DNA of 64,000 nt from Phycisphaerae bacterium (GTDB lineage Bacteria > Planctomycetota > Phycisphaerae > Phycisphaerales > UBA1924), in NCBI GenBank assembly GCA_030432255.1, contig JAUIHS010000010.1, positions 62,001-126,000 on the forward strand, given 5' to 3'. How positions within the stretch are numbered: position 1 is the first letter of the stretch; each line of letters opens with the position of its first letter. A program made the translations under genes and the position numbers. Of this stretch, positions 1 to 8,846 are shown piece after piece. The notes under the pieces were generated by a model. The model saw only the letters and a list, made by a program, of their open reading frames with translations. It searched no databases and was not told the origin of the DNA.

Positions 1-7
1 GCACGAA

Positions 8-1150
8 GTGGCCCTTCGGACCACCATTGATCCTCGGATTCCCGCCGTTGTGCCCGGCTTCGATGCCCCATTCTTTCAGGCCGGCCTGGCGGGGTACTCA
101 GACGCGGCGATGCGCATCATCGCTCGGCGACAGGGGTGCCCGTACTGCGTGACAGAGGCCCTGCTTGACCGGACGCTGCTGGCGGGAGGCCGCGGCTTCG
201 CCAAGGCGGATCTCGGTGACCTGGAGGACAACATTCCGGGCGGCATCGAGGACCAGCCGCTGGCGGGCCAGATCATGGGATCCGATCCGGATGAGATGTC
301 GCGGGCAGCCGTCAGGATGATTGAGCAAGGCTCGTGGAGCGGGCGCACGCGGGGTGTCGGGCACAAGGACACGCAGCCGTTGCGTGTCGAAGAGGCTCCG
401 CCGGATGAGCGGCTGGCCTTTGCCACGATCGACATCAACCTGGCCTGTCCGGTGAAGAAGATCAAGGCGAAGGCCCGTGGTGGCCACTGGCTGCGCGATC
501 CCGAGGGCGCCCTGGAGATTCTGAGCGCGGTGCGTGAGGCCCTGCCGTCGGGAGTTGCAACGACATTGAAGATCAGGCGCGGGAGCGACGACTCGGAGGA
601 AGCGGAGCGCAACTTCATGCGCCTCTTCGACGGCGCCTACGAACTGGGGTACGCGTGGGCCACGGTGCACGGGCGAACCGTCGAGCAGAAGTACGTCGGC
701 CCCTCGCGCTGGACGTTTCTGCGTGACCTGGTCCGACGGCGACCGGATCGGATCATCTTCGGCTCGGGCGACATATGGGAAGTCGAGGACATCTTCCGGA
801 TGATCGAGTACACCGGGGTGCACGCGGTATCAGTCGCCCGGGGTTGCATCGGTGACCCATGGATCTTCCGGCGCGCCCGCCAGATGATGGCCGGCGAAAC
901 TCCCACCTGGCCGACGCTCGATGAGCAGCGCGAGGTGCTGCTGAATCACTTCCATCTCTCGGCGGCGGTCAACGGGGAAGTGAAGGCGGGCAAACTGATG
1001 CGGAAGTTCGGCATCCGCTTTGCGCGGCACCATCCCGAATCCGAGACGGTCCGTCGCCGGTTCATTCACGTGAGTTCGACGGCTGAGTGGGAAGCGGTGC
1101 TGGATGAGCACTACACGAAGCCGTCCGAGGCCGGCGCCGCTGCCTGTTGA
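8..1150 (+). CDS. dus: tRNA-dihydrouridine synthase (Dus family)
   Basis: Flavin enzyme that reduces uridine to dihydrouridine in the tRNA D-loop, using FMN and NADPH. The 380-residue protein opens with the family pattern FFQAGLAGYSDAAMR (residues 22-36), has the catalytic-cysteine motif NLACPVKK (Cys147), the substrate-side motif VHGRT, and an FMN-phosphate segment with VARGCIGDPWIF. Two features differ from common DusA/B/C: an extra stretch of about 25 residues (roughly 108-133) just before the catalytic strand, and ARGGHWL where most members have KGGSAL. The start used is GTG at base 8; because the window begins only seven bases earlier, the upstream context and any earlier start cannot be judged. 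The neighbour at 1175 is convergent. Family assignment is firm; the Dus subtype is not. Confidence 0.88.
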   Translation: MALRTTIDPRIPAVVPGFDAPFFQAGLAGYSDAAMRIIARRQGCPYCVTEALLDRTLLAGGRGFAKADLGDLEDNIPGGIEDQPLAGQIMGSDPDEMSRAAVRMIEQGSWSGRTRGVGHKDTQPLRVEEAPPDERLAFATIDINLACPVKKIKAKARGGHWLRDPEGALEILSAVREALPSGVATTLKIRRGSDDSEEAERNFMRLFDGAYELGYAWATVHGRTVEQKYVGPSRWTFLRDLVRRRPDRIIFGSGDIWEVEDIFRMIEYTGVHAVSVARGCIGDPWIFRRARQMMAGETPTWPTLDEQREVLLNHFHLSAAVNGEVKAGKLMRKFGIRFARHHPESETVRRRFIHVSSTAEWEAVLDEHYTKPSEAGAAAC

Positions 1151-1174
1151 TGCAACTTGCTCGTCGAGTGAGCC

Positions 1175-2275
1175 TCATCCGCCCTCGCGCGCGTCGATGA
1201 TGGCGCGCAGTTGACCCCACAGCGCCTCCATGGCTTCGTAGGGGCCCTGGATCACAAGTCGATCGCCACTCTCCAGTCGCACATCCGGTTCGGGAAACAG
1301 GATGGCCTCCGCGCCGACCGGGCGCCGGTTCATCACGTTGATGCTGAACTGTCGATTGAGTTCCCCCACCGTGCGGCCGCAGAGAGGATCCCGGCGGGTC
1401 ACCAACCAGCGCTGCATGACGATCAGTTGATCCTCGACGAGAAAACTCGATACCGTCGCCGGCTCGATGGCGCACGTGGCGAATGCAGGCGCGGAGATGG
1501 CGGCGGGTGACATCGCGAACGAGATGTTGAATCCCTCGCGGACCTTGTCCGCCATGTTCTGATCGAACATGCGCATGACGACCCGGATTCCGGGTGCCAG
1601 CCGCCGCGCATCGAGCGCGCACTCGAGGTTGGCGAGATCGTCACTACTCGCGATGACGACGCTGGTCGCCTTCTCGACGTTGGCGGCGACGAGATAGGAC
1701 TCGTCCCGCGCATCGCCCACGAAGAGAGGGACCCCATCGCGCCGGATCTCATCGAGGAACTGGTTCGTGGCATCCTTCTCGATAACGACGACCGTGATCC
1801 CCATTTCGCGCAGGAGTCGGTAGGTCCGGATCCCGAGGCGTCCGAGACCGATGAGGATGACATGGTTGCTGAGTGACTTCGCCATGATGCGGCACCACCT
1901 TGGTTCACAGCGCTGCCGATCACGAGCCATGAGGGCCAGGTCGATCAGTGCTTCAATGATCACGGTGAGCCCGAGGATGGGCACAACAAAGAAGAGCATC
2001 TGGAGGATGAAGCTCTCGGGGAACGCCTCCGGGGGCTCCCCGAAGATGAGACTCCACGTGTAGTACATGGACTCAAGAATCCCGAGACCGTTCTCGGGCT
2101 CCAGGACCCGGAAGAGCCAGCCGCCCACAATCAGCAGGATCAGGAGCAGCAACAGGCGCCACTGCAGGTGCGAGAGCACGGCACGTGCAAAGCACCATTC
2201 CCGCCAGATGCGGGACACGCGATGCTCATTCCGATCGGATGAGATACTCCCGGGATGTTTCAACCGTGCCGGCAC
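1175..2275 (-). CDS. Potassium-channel-like protein with RCK (TrkA-N/TrkA-C) domains, no GYG filter
   Basis: Membrane protein of 366 residues. Residues about 38-58 form one membrane helix, followed by a pore-loop-like stretch and a second helix (about 90-115), as in two-TM K+ channels. The cytoplasmic part is an RCK_N Rossmann domain (VILIGLGRLGIRTY, about 138-151, nucleotide-binding glycines; acidic end of strand 2 at VVVIEKD) and a smaller RCK_C/TrkA-C domain (about 285-362). The place where TVGYGD would sit reads WSLIFGEPPEAFP, so the canonical K+ selectivity filter is missing. It may conduct another ion, be regulatory, or use a divergent filter. The start is uncertain: a GTG a few codons inside (before SRIWREW) is also plausible. 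Gene context offers no clue. Confidence 0.75.
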   Translation of the reverse strand: MPARLKHPGSISSDRNEHRVSRIWREWCFARAVLSHLQWRLLLLLILLIVGGWLFRVLEPENGLGILESMYYTWSLIFGEPPEAFPESFILQMLFFVVPILGLTVIIEALIDLALMARDRQRCEPRWCRIMAKSLSNHVILIGLGRLGIRTYRLLREMGITVVVIEKDATNQFLDEIRRDGVPLFVGDARDESYLVAANVEKATSVVIASSDDLANLECALDARRLAPGIRVVMRMFDQNMADKVREGFNISFAMSPAAISAPAFATCAIEPATVSSFLVEDQLIVMQRWLVTRRDPLCGRTVGELNRQFSINVMNRRPVGAEAILFPEPDVRLESGDRLVIQGPYEAMEALWGQLRAIIDAREGG

Positions 2276-2319
2276 GGGCCGGATTGTACCGCGGAGCCGC
2301 CCGGTTGATCAGGAGCGCA

Positions 2320-3534
2320 CTACTCGACCAGTCCGATCTCGTACAGCACGTTGATGTTCACCGCAGTGCGGTAACCCCAGGCGTCCAGCTTGTTCCGCAG
2401 CGCTTCGTACTCCGCAAGCGTCCAGCCATCGGTGGACAGCATCCCGATGATCTCGTGCCCGGGATTGACAACGTTCTCGATCGTGGGAGCCTCCAGCGTC
2501 TCAATCGTGGTGCGCTTGCCGCGAGGCTTGGTGCGTGACGCGATGAGGAAGAGCGTGGGATTCTCGGCAAGGAGTTCCCCGTACGGGACGCGGGTCTCGG
2601 TGACGACATGCAGCCCGTCCAGGTCGGAGCGCGCGTTCAGATACTGGAGCAGATCGAGACCGATTCCGGGTTCCCGGGGCCCGGTTTCGTTCGCCTTCCA
2701 ACGAGCCCACTCCGGCATATCGCGCTTGGACAGGATCCAGGAGAAGGCATCGAGACCAATGGCATCGAAGCCGAGCGCCTTCGCCTTGGCGAGCGTACTT
2801 GCCACGTAATCAAAGTCGTCACGCGTGATCCAACGGTGTTCCGGCCGGAGCGTCGAGCCGAAGTTCGGCACCGCCACCCCACCGAGCCAGACGCCGAAGC
2901 GGACACCCTTGCGATTCCAGCGTTGCACGAAGCCATCCCACGAGCGACGCATCGCCGGCGTGTGCGCATCCGTGTGCAACCACGGCATCGCCTCCTGCGA
3001 GAGGCCGCCGACGTTCGCGTGCATGCCGCTGAATCCCCAGAACCAGACCTCGCGGAAACCGAGTTCGTAGCCGGACTGAATCACCGGGTCGAGGGCATCG
3101 AAGCCTTCCGTCTGCACTCTGCGATAGCGGCGGCTCCAGAGTTGCGGATCGTCGTTGGTGCGATGCTCGTTGTGATAGCCCGTCGTGCTCAAAGGGATCG
3201 CAAGGATCGGATTGCCCTGCCGCTCGTACTTTGCAGGCAGGATCCTGATCGTCTCAGCTGTCTGCACACCGTGCTGGCTCGCAAACGGCTCTTCCTTGCG
3301 ACTCGGCAGTTCTATGCGCCATCCCTGCGGCAGATCGCTGACGGTTGCATCACGCGACTCGTTCCGATTCCTGACGCTCGGCGCATCGGACTCACCGGTG
3401 GTTCCCGCAGCAGGCCTGTCACGCTCGACCTCAACGCCGACTCCGGGCTCCATCTCGCATGACGCGAGAAGGCCCACGCCCAGGATGGTCCCGATGATCC
3501 CTGCCGTCTGCCATGCCGCGAGCCATCTCACCAT
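2320..3534 (-). CDS. Secreted lipoprotein, TIM-barrel-like paralog A
   Basis: I do not recognise a named family. The 404-residue protein starts with a lipoprotein signal: a hydrophobic stretch ending in the lipobox LASC (Cys26), so it is probably lipid-anchored outside the inner membrane. The start at 3534 is preferred over 3564 because GAGAGG lies eight bases upstream and it gives a cleaner signal peptide. After a low-complexity linker comes the domain shared with the next two genes: PFxSQHG, then barrel-like strands with WFWGFSG, FGVWLGG, IGLDAFSW, TETRVPYG and NPGHEIIGMLSTDGW. An Asp (in GLDA) and a Glu (in TET) at strand ends would suit a retaining glycosidase, but that is inference. It lacks the N-terminal domain of paralogs B and C. 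Confidence 0.72.
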   Translation of the reverse strand: MVRWLAAWQTAGIIGTILGVGLLASCEMEPGVGVEVERDRPAAGTTGESDAPSVRNRNESRDATVSDLPQGWRIELPSRKEEPFASQHGVQTAETIRILPAKYERQGNPILAIPLSTTGYHNEHRTNDDPQLWSRRYRRVQTEGFDALDPVIQSGYELGFREVWFWGFSGMHANVGGLSQEAMPWLHTDAHTPAMRRSWDGFVQRWNRKGVRFGVWLGGVAVPNFGSTLRPEHRWITRDDFDYVASTLAKAKALGFDAIGLDAFSWILSKRDMPEWARWKANETGPREPGIGLDLLQYLNARSDLDGLHVVTETRVPYGELLAENPTLFLIASRTKPRGKRTTIETLEAPTIENVVNPGHEIIGMLSTDGWTLAEYEALRNKLDAWGYRTAVNINVLYEIGLVE

Positions 3535-3656
3535 CTCATACCTCTCGAAGAAAGTCTCTCTCACTGATCCCGGAGGATTCTAGGTCCTGCACGCAGTGCC
3601 GGCTCGCCGAAACCGGCACCGACTCGGCCTCTCCCCGCCTCGAACCTGAAACGGAA

Positions 3657-3682
3657 AGCGGGAATCGTTACCGATTCCCGCT
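3657..3682 (-). terminator. Intrinsic terminator-like hairpin after paralog B
   Basis: A perfect 11-bp inverted repeat (AGCGGGAATCG / CGATTCCCGCT) with a four-base loop lies 40 bases past the stop of the 3722-5536 gene. On the minus strand it is followed by TTTCCGTTTC, a moderate T-rich tract. It probably ends that transcript, implying that the lipoprotein paralog downstream has its own promoter. Confidence 0.7.
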
Positions 3683-3721
3683 CCCCCTCGTCGTCAGTCA
3701 TTGGCGCTTTCAGAGCAGCGC

Positions 3722-5536
3722 TCAGTCAAGGTCCTCGTCATCGATCCCCTGGTTGTCCAGCATCCCGATGTCAAAGAGGATCTCGATGGTGGTCGCCGGA
3801 CGGTATCCGTACTCGGTCAGGCGTGACATGGCGATGTCGTATTCCGAGCGGGTCCAACCGTCGGTGGAGAGCATCATGATGACCTCGTGACCGGGGTTCA
3901 CCGCGTTCTCATGGACCGGCGGCTCGATGGTTGCGATGGTCGGACGGTCGCCGCGCGGCCTGCTCACACTGGAGAAGAGCTGGAACGTGGCGGCCTTGGA
4001 CAGGTACTTGCCGTAGGGCACGCGGTTCTCCGTGGCCATGTGCATGCCTTCGAGGCGCGTGTCCGCCTTGAGGTAGTCCAGCAGGTCACGGGAGATGCCC
4101 TTGTCCCGATAGCCGAGGGGGCCGTTCTGCCAGTTGGCCCACTCCGGCATGTCGATCTGCACCATGATCCACTTGAAGGCATCCAGGCCAACGGCCTCGA
4201 ACCCATGCGCACGGATCTCGGCGAGCGTGTCGGCAACGTAGCCGAAGTCGTCGCGCGTGATGTAGCGGTGATCGGGCGCGAGAGTCGTACCGAAGTTCGG
4301 AATGGCGGTGCCGCCCAGCCAGAAGCCGAAGGTGAAGCCGCGATCCTGCCAGCGTTCGACGAAGTCGGGCCAGCTGTTACGCATGGTCTGGGTGTGACCA
4401 TCGGTGCTGAACCACGGCATCACGGTGCGGGTGTAGCCACCCTGATCAGGATGCTGACCGGACCAGCCCCAGAACCAGACCTCGGTGAAGCCATGGTCGG
4501 CAAGCTGCTCCATGTAGGGATCGAGTACGGACCAGCCCTGCGTGGGCAGGTCCTTGTACCGGCGACGCCAGCCGCGGGGATTATCCGGCTCGGAGTCCGC
4601 GGTCCCCTTCCAGCTCAGCGGGATGCCGACGATGGTGTTGGAGTGGCGGGTGTACTCCGCGGGATAGACACTGAGATCGCCCATGGTCACCGGACCGTGC
4701 TGAGAACCAAAGGGCTTCTCCTGTCGGGTCGGAAACTCGACGACCATGGTCTCAGTGTTCAGCCACGCAGCGCGCAGCTCATCGGTGGGATTCAGGAAGT
4801 CGTGGGGGAAGTGCCCGTCGGCTTCGAGTTTCCAGGAGTTCTGATCGTCCCAAGCGACCCAGCCGCCCTCACTGAGCATGAGCTCTTCCTGCTCCTCCTG
4901 CTCCTCGATCGATTCCTCGCGATCGCGCTGGTAAAGGGGGCCGCCATCGGTGCTGTGGCCACGCAGCCGCGCCATCGCCTTCGTGTAGAGAATGCCGCCG
5001 CCCTGGGCCTGTGGCTCTTCCTCGCGATCCGACACCACGAAGTCGCACTCCTCGGTGATCTCGGGAAGGATCGACTGCCCTCGGCACGTGAACTTGAGGC
5101 GGGCGCGGGGGCGCTGTTCGCGGACCAGCGCCATCACATCAAGGATGGCACCCGCCACATCGCGCTCGTAGGTGCGGCGTCCGTCTTCAAGGTCACGGTT
5201 GCGGATGACCTTGCCCGTCATGTCGCGTGGCGGATGCACATCGGGCGTCTCCCACTCGCCGGGCACGCCGGGCACGTCCACGACGTACAGCCGGCCGGGG
5301 TCAACCATGTTGTTGATGATGCGGCTCGCCAGCACGATCCGTGCGGCCTTGGTATTCGGACCCCAGCACAGGTCGAAGGCGGGCACATCGCTCTCAAGTG
5401 TCGCCGTGATCTGGACCGGTGGCTCGATGTCGATCACCTCGGCGGCGCTGAACTGGGTGCCGCCAAGAGTGATGAGGGCAGCGACTGCCAGTCCCATCCG
5501 AGTCCGAGCGAAGTTTCGAGTCGTGTGAGAGTGCAT
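3722..5536 (-). CDS. Secreted two-domain protein, TIM-barrel-like paralog B
   Basis: Unrecognised secreted protein of 604 residues. A Sec signal peptide ends near residue 32 (QFSAAE). An N-terminal domain (about 35-190; ESDVPAFDLCW, DPGRLYVVDVPG, DGRRTYERD) is shared only with paralog C. A linker follows, with a strongly acidic patch at 204-219. The C-terminal domain (about 265-590) is shared by all three paralogs: PFGSQHG, WFWGWSG (354-360), FGFWLGG, VGLDAFKW (Asp452), TENRVPYG (Glu503) and STDGWTRSEYD. Regularly spaced strand-end Asp/Glu residues suggest a glycosidase-like barrel, unproven. GGAGGT five bases before the ATG fixes the start. It is followed by a hairpin terminator and lies between the other two copies in the same orientation. 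Confidence 0.75.
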   Translation of the reverse strand: MHSHTTRNFARTRMGLAVAALITLGGTQFSAAEVIDIEPPVQITATLESDVPAFDLCWGPNTKAARIVLASRIINNMVDPGRLYVVDVPGVPGEWETPDVHPPRDMTGKVIRNRDLEDGRRTYERDVAGAILDVMALVREQRPRARLKFTCRGQSILPEITEECDFVVSDREEEPQAQGGGILYTKAMARLRGHSTDGGPLYQRDREESIEEQEEQEELMLSEGGWVAWDDQNSWKLEADGHFPHDFLNPTDELRAAWLNTETMVVEFPTRQEKPFGSQHGPVTMGDLSVYPAEYTRHSNTIVGIPLSWKGTADSEPDNPRGWRRRYKDLPTQGWSVLDPYMEQLADHGFTEVWFWGWSGQHPDQGGYTRTVMPWFSTDGHTQTMRNSWPDFVERWQDRGFTFGFWLGGTAIPNFGTTLAPDHRYITRDDFGYVADTLAEIRAHGFEAVGLDAFKWIMVQIDMPEWANWQNGPLGYRDKGISRDLLDYLKADTRLEGMHMATENRVPYGKYLSKAATFQLFSSVSRPRGDRPTIATIEPPVHENAVNPGHEVIMMLSTDGWTRSEYDIAMSRLTEYGYRPATTIEILFDIGMLDNQGIDDEDLD

Positions 5537-5881
5537 AGGTACCTCCGGTCAGATCAAGGGAAGATGTCGATCTCGCCAAAGTCGACGTGAGAGAAGATCG
5601 GAATCCTTTGCTCACTTCATAACCACTTGCAGCATTCCGGCGTGCATCTCGTGCATCATGGCAGGCGCATCCGTCAAGCAGCGCCGGGATGTCGCACCTG
5701 CTGCAACCCGCTCCCCGGCGAAGAGTTTCTGAAGCACTGATTTGACACACACCCGGTTGAATGGCTCCCCTACTCCGATCGCCACACGGCAGAGTGAACA
5801 CCCTCGGAACGAGGACCATGAGCCCTTCAGAAGCTCCCCGTGCTCGGGGGCCACTGCGATATCGGTCGAAGTACAGTCGTT
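5537..5881. other. 345-base gap between paralogs C and B
   Basis: No supported gene. A short minus-strand reading frame (about 80 codons, 5612-5854) has no Shine-Dalgarno and an unconvincing composition. The stretch next to 5536 presumably holds the promoter and leader of paralog B; I could not identify clear promoter boxes. It may be the remains of the duplication that produced the paralogs. Confidence 0.4.
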
Positions 5882-7600
5882 TCAAAGGTCACCGGCGCGC
5901 TTCACGAGCCCCACCTGGATCAGCACTTCGAAGGCGACCGCCGGTCGATAACCGTTTGCGGTGATGCGTTCGAGCGCCAGGTCGTACTCCTGGCGCGTCC
6001 AGCCATCCGTCGAGAGCATCATGATGATCTCGTGCCCGGGGTTCACGACGTCCTCGATATCGGTCGGTTCAATCGTCGTCACCATCGGACGCGAACCGCG
6101 CGGCGCCGCCGTGCTCGAGAAGAGTTGCAGAGTGGGAGCCGCCGCAAGAATCTCGCCATACGGCGCGCGGTTCTCGGTCACGACCCGCATGCCACGAAGG
6201 CGCTGGTCGGTCCGAATCCGCTCCAACAGCGCCATGGCGATCCCGGGGTCGCGCTCGCCGGTGTGGTTCGCCCTCCAGTTGGCCCACTCCGGTCGATCAC
6301 GTTGCGCCAGGATCCACTTGAACGCATCCAGCCCGACCGCATCGAAACCGCTCCGGCGTATCTCGTGCAGCGTGTCAGCGATGTAGTCGAAGTCGGCGCG
6401 CGTGATGTAATGATGATCCGGCTCCAGGATCGTCCCGACATTCGGAATCGCAATCCCGCCCAGCCAGTAGCCGAATGTGAATCCCCGCCCCTTCCACCGA
6501 CTCACGAAAGCCGGCCACGACTCGCGCATGACATCCGTGTGACCCTCATCGCCGAACCAGGGCATCACTTCACCTGAGAGGCCGCCGCGATTCGGATGCT
6601 GCCCGGCCCAGCCCCAGAACCAGACCTCGCGGACACCCAGGTCCTTGAGCTGCTCCATGTAGGGATCGAGCGTGTCCCAGCCCTGCTCGGGCAGATCACT
6701 GAATCTTCGCCTCCAACCACGCGGATTCGTGTCCCGTTCCGCATCCGCCGTGCCTCGGAAACTGAGCATGATGCCGACCATCATGTCCGAGCGGCGGTCG
6801 TATTCCGCCGGCAGCACGTTGAGAGTCGCACGCGTCTGTGGCCCATGCTGCGATCCGAACGGCGCCTCACGCCGGGACGGAAGTTCGATAATCACGTCAT
6901 GCATGCCGGACCACGTGTCACGCATCTCCACGCTGGGCTCCAGCAAGTCGAACGGAAACTCTTCCGACGCCTCAAGCCTCCAGACACCATTCTCAGACCA
7001 TACGCGCCAAGAGCCGGCGGTCGCGTCAGGTACTTCAGCCTGGTTGCGGCTGTGCTTGCGCTTCTTCCTGTTCTTCCTGTTCTTCTTACCCTTCTTGCCG
7101 GTCGTCACGCTCCCTGACTGATCGATCAGAACGTAATCACCTGCCCGCTCCAGCGCCCCGGTGAAGGGTGCCGCAAGTGCCATGCGTGCGCCGGGGCGCC
7201 GTGCCCGGACCTCCGCGATCACCGACAGCAGTGCGGCTTCCAGGTCGCGCTCGTAGGTACGCCGGCCATCCTTGAGTCCACGCTTCGGAATCGCGGCACC
7301 CACCATGTCGCGATGCCCCTTGCCCCGAACGCGCTGCCAGTTCCCGTCCAGGCCGGGCAGACTCAAGATGTACAGCCGTCCGGGATCGGTCATCTGGGAC
7401 GCCAGTTCGGCCGCGAGCGCCGTCACAGCGCGACTCTGATGATCGGACCAACAGAGATCCCACGCCGGAACGTCACTCTCCAACGATGCCTGCACCGTCA
7501 CCGGTGCTGCAATGTCGGTGACAGCGGCCGGCGCGCGATGGTCAACAACGAACAGAATGAACAGGCAGGCCAGTACGCGAACAACAGAGGCGGTTCCCAT
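5882..7600 (-). CDS. Secreted two-domain protein, TIM-barrel-like paralog C
   Basis: Third member of the family, 572 residues. A signal peptide ends near residue 26 (RAPAAV). The N-terminal domain (about 28-160) matches paralog B (ESDVPAWDLCW, DPGRLYILSLPG, DGRRTYERD). The linker here is strongly basic (169-185, mostly Lys/Arg/Asn), opposite in charge to the acidic linker in the same place in B. The C-terminal barrel-like domain follows (PFGSQHG, WFWGWAGQHP, FGYWLGG, VGLDAFKW with Asp425, TENRAPYG with Glu476, STDGWTRQEYD). GGAG lies about nine bases before the start. It is first in the minus-strand run C-B-A. Substrate and function are unknown; a carbohydrate-active role is the leading guess from the barrel-like motifs and the secretion signal. 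Confidence 0.75.
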   Translation of the reverse strand: MGTASVVRVLACLFILFVVDHRAPAAVTDIAAPVTVQASLESDVPAWDLCWSDHQSRAVTALAAELASQMTDPGRLYILSLPGLDGNWQRVRGKGHRDMVGAAIPKRGLKDGRRTYERDLEAALLSVIAEVRARRPGARMALAAPFTGALERAGDYVLIDQSGSVTTGKKGKKNRKNRKKRKHSRNQAEVPDATAGSWRVWSENGVWRLEASEEFPFDLLEPSVEMRDTWSGMHDVIIELPSRREAPFGSQHGPQTRATLNVLPAEYDRRSDMMVGIMLSFRGTADAERDTNPRGWRRRFSDLPEQGWDTLDPYMEQLKDLGVREVWFWGWAGQHPNRGGLSGEVMPWFGDEGHTDVMRESWPAFVSRWKGRGFTFGYWLGGIAIPNVGTILEPDHHYITRADFDYIADTLHEIRRSGFDAVGLDAFKWILAQRDRPEWANWRANHTGERDPGIAMALLERIRTDQRLRGMRVVTENRAPYGEILAAAPTLQLFSSTAAPRGSRPMVTTIEPTDIEDVVNPGHEIIMMLSTDGWTRQEYDLALERITANGYRPAVAFEVLIQVGLVKRAGDL

Positions 7601-7718
7601 AAGTTCGCTCTCCAGTGCAGAGGTGAAGGCGCAGCGGTACCCCCCTCATATCGGCCAGACGAGGATGTGGAAGGGCTGGAAGGTCCGGCTGCTCCGCACT
7701 CAGCTCGTGCGGACCCGA

Positions 7719-8846
7719 TCAGTCGTGAAGACCGTCACGACCGATCATGTACTCCTCGCGCAGCAGGCTCCACATCACGGCGTCCACGGCGCCGATGGAA
7801 CTGCGGTCATGCTGGCGCAGCACGCCTTCCTGGATGAAGCCGGCCTTGCGAAGGACGCCGGCACAGGCCACATTCTCCGCCGCATGCGATGCGTAAAGGC
7901 GGTTGATGGATCGATCCATGAGTATCCAGGCCGTGAATCGGCGCATGGCTTCCGTACCGATGCCCAGGTTCCAGAATGACGGATCAACGACCAGGCATGC
8001 CTCCGCGCGATCGAGGTCGACTTCCACCCGGGCACTCACCACCCCCACGACGTCCCCCGTCGACTTGTACTCGATCACGAAACTCAGACGCGACCCGTCC
8101 CGAACACCACGATGGGCGTCTGCGAAGAAACGACTCGCAGCGATACCTGGCGACTCTGCAACTGCCGAGGTTGCGAGTCGCGATGTCCGTTCGTCCGCGA
8201 GCACGCGCCGAACCGCTTCGATGTCCCGCTCCTCCGGCCCACGAAGGATGAGTCGACGTGTGACGAGGCGTGGATACGCCTCACCTGCATCAGCGCCGCC
8301 GTTCGCGCTCTCGTAGTCACTGCGGAGCAGGCCGAACTGATGCATGTCTCGAAAGCGACCGAGGCGGTAGTAGTGCTGACGCATCAACCCCTCGTGGCGA
8401 AAGCCGCACTTCTCAAGCACGCGACCTGATGCGGGATTGTCCACCCAATGGCCGGCCTCGATCTTCATCAGGTCACTGCCTTCAAAGATGGCACGAATCG
8501 CTGCCCGAGTGGCTTCGGTCGCGATGCCACGTCCCCAGAAAGGCGGATCGATCACGTAACCCAGCGTGCCGCGCTTGTGCTCTGTCACGAAACCACAGCC
8601 GACGAAACCGATCGCTTCTCCCGTCTCGCGCCACATGATGAGCCATCCCATCGCGCGATCCTCGTTGTAGGCTTCCTCCCAACGCTTCAGTCTCGCGGCC
8701 CCCTCGCCCGGCGGATAGGGATGGGGAATGGTCAGAACGCCTTCCGCGATCTCGCGTTTGCAGTGGATCCGATCAACGTCCTCAACATCTTCGAGAAGAG
8801 GGCGTCGAAGGACGAGTCTGTCTGTCTCCAGGGTCGGAATGTCCAT
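7719..8846 (-). CDS. Tandem GNAT N-acetyltransferase (RimJ/RimL-like)
   Basis: Two acetyl-CoA-dependent GNAT domains in one 375-residue chain, each of the RimJ/RimL type that acetylates protein N-termini or small amines. Domain 1 (about 1-175) opens with LETDRLVLRRP and has the acetyl-CoA loop FWGRGIATEA; domain 2 (about 190-370) opens with LVTRRLILRGP and has FWNLGIGTEAM. The ATG at 8846 was chosen because the family begins just before the TDRLVLR strand; upstream codons are uncharacteristic. No strong Shine-Dalgarno is visible. Double GNAT proteins are known; the substrate cannot be read from sequence. It sits between the paralog trio and a peptidase, all on the minus strand, with a 118-base gap to paralog C. 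Confidence 0.82.
   Translation of the reverse strand: MDIPTLETDRLVLRRPLLEDVEDVDRIHCKREIAEGVLTIPHPYPPGEGAARLKRWEEAYNEDRAMGWLIMWRETGEAIGFVGCGFVTEHKRGTLGYVIDPPFWGRGIATEATRAAIRAIFEGSDLMKIEAGHWVDNPASGRVLEKCGFRHEGLMRQHYYRLGRFRDMHQFGLLRSDYESANGGADAGEAYPRLVTRRLILRGPEERDIEAVRRVLADERTSRLATSAVAESPGIAASRFFADAHRGVRDGSRLSFVIEYKSTGDVVGVVSARVEVDLDRAEACLVVDPSFWNLGIGTEAMRRFTAWILMDRSINRLYASHAAENVACAGVLRKAGFIQEGVLRQHDRSSIGAVDAVMWSLLREEYMIGRDGLHD

Noticed and set aside
5612..5854. 80-codon minus-strand frame between paralogs C and B
   Set aside because: No ribosome site, Cys/Met/Arg-rich composition unlike neighbours, overlaps a second frame of similar quality; taken as chance.
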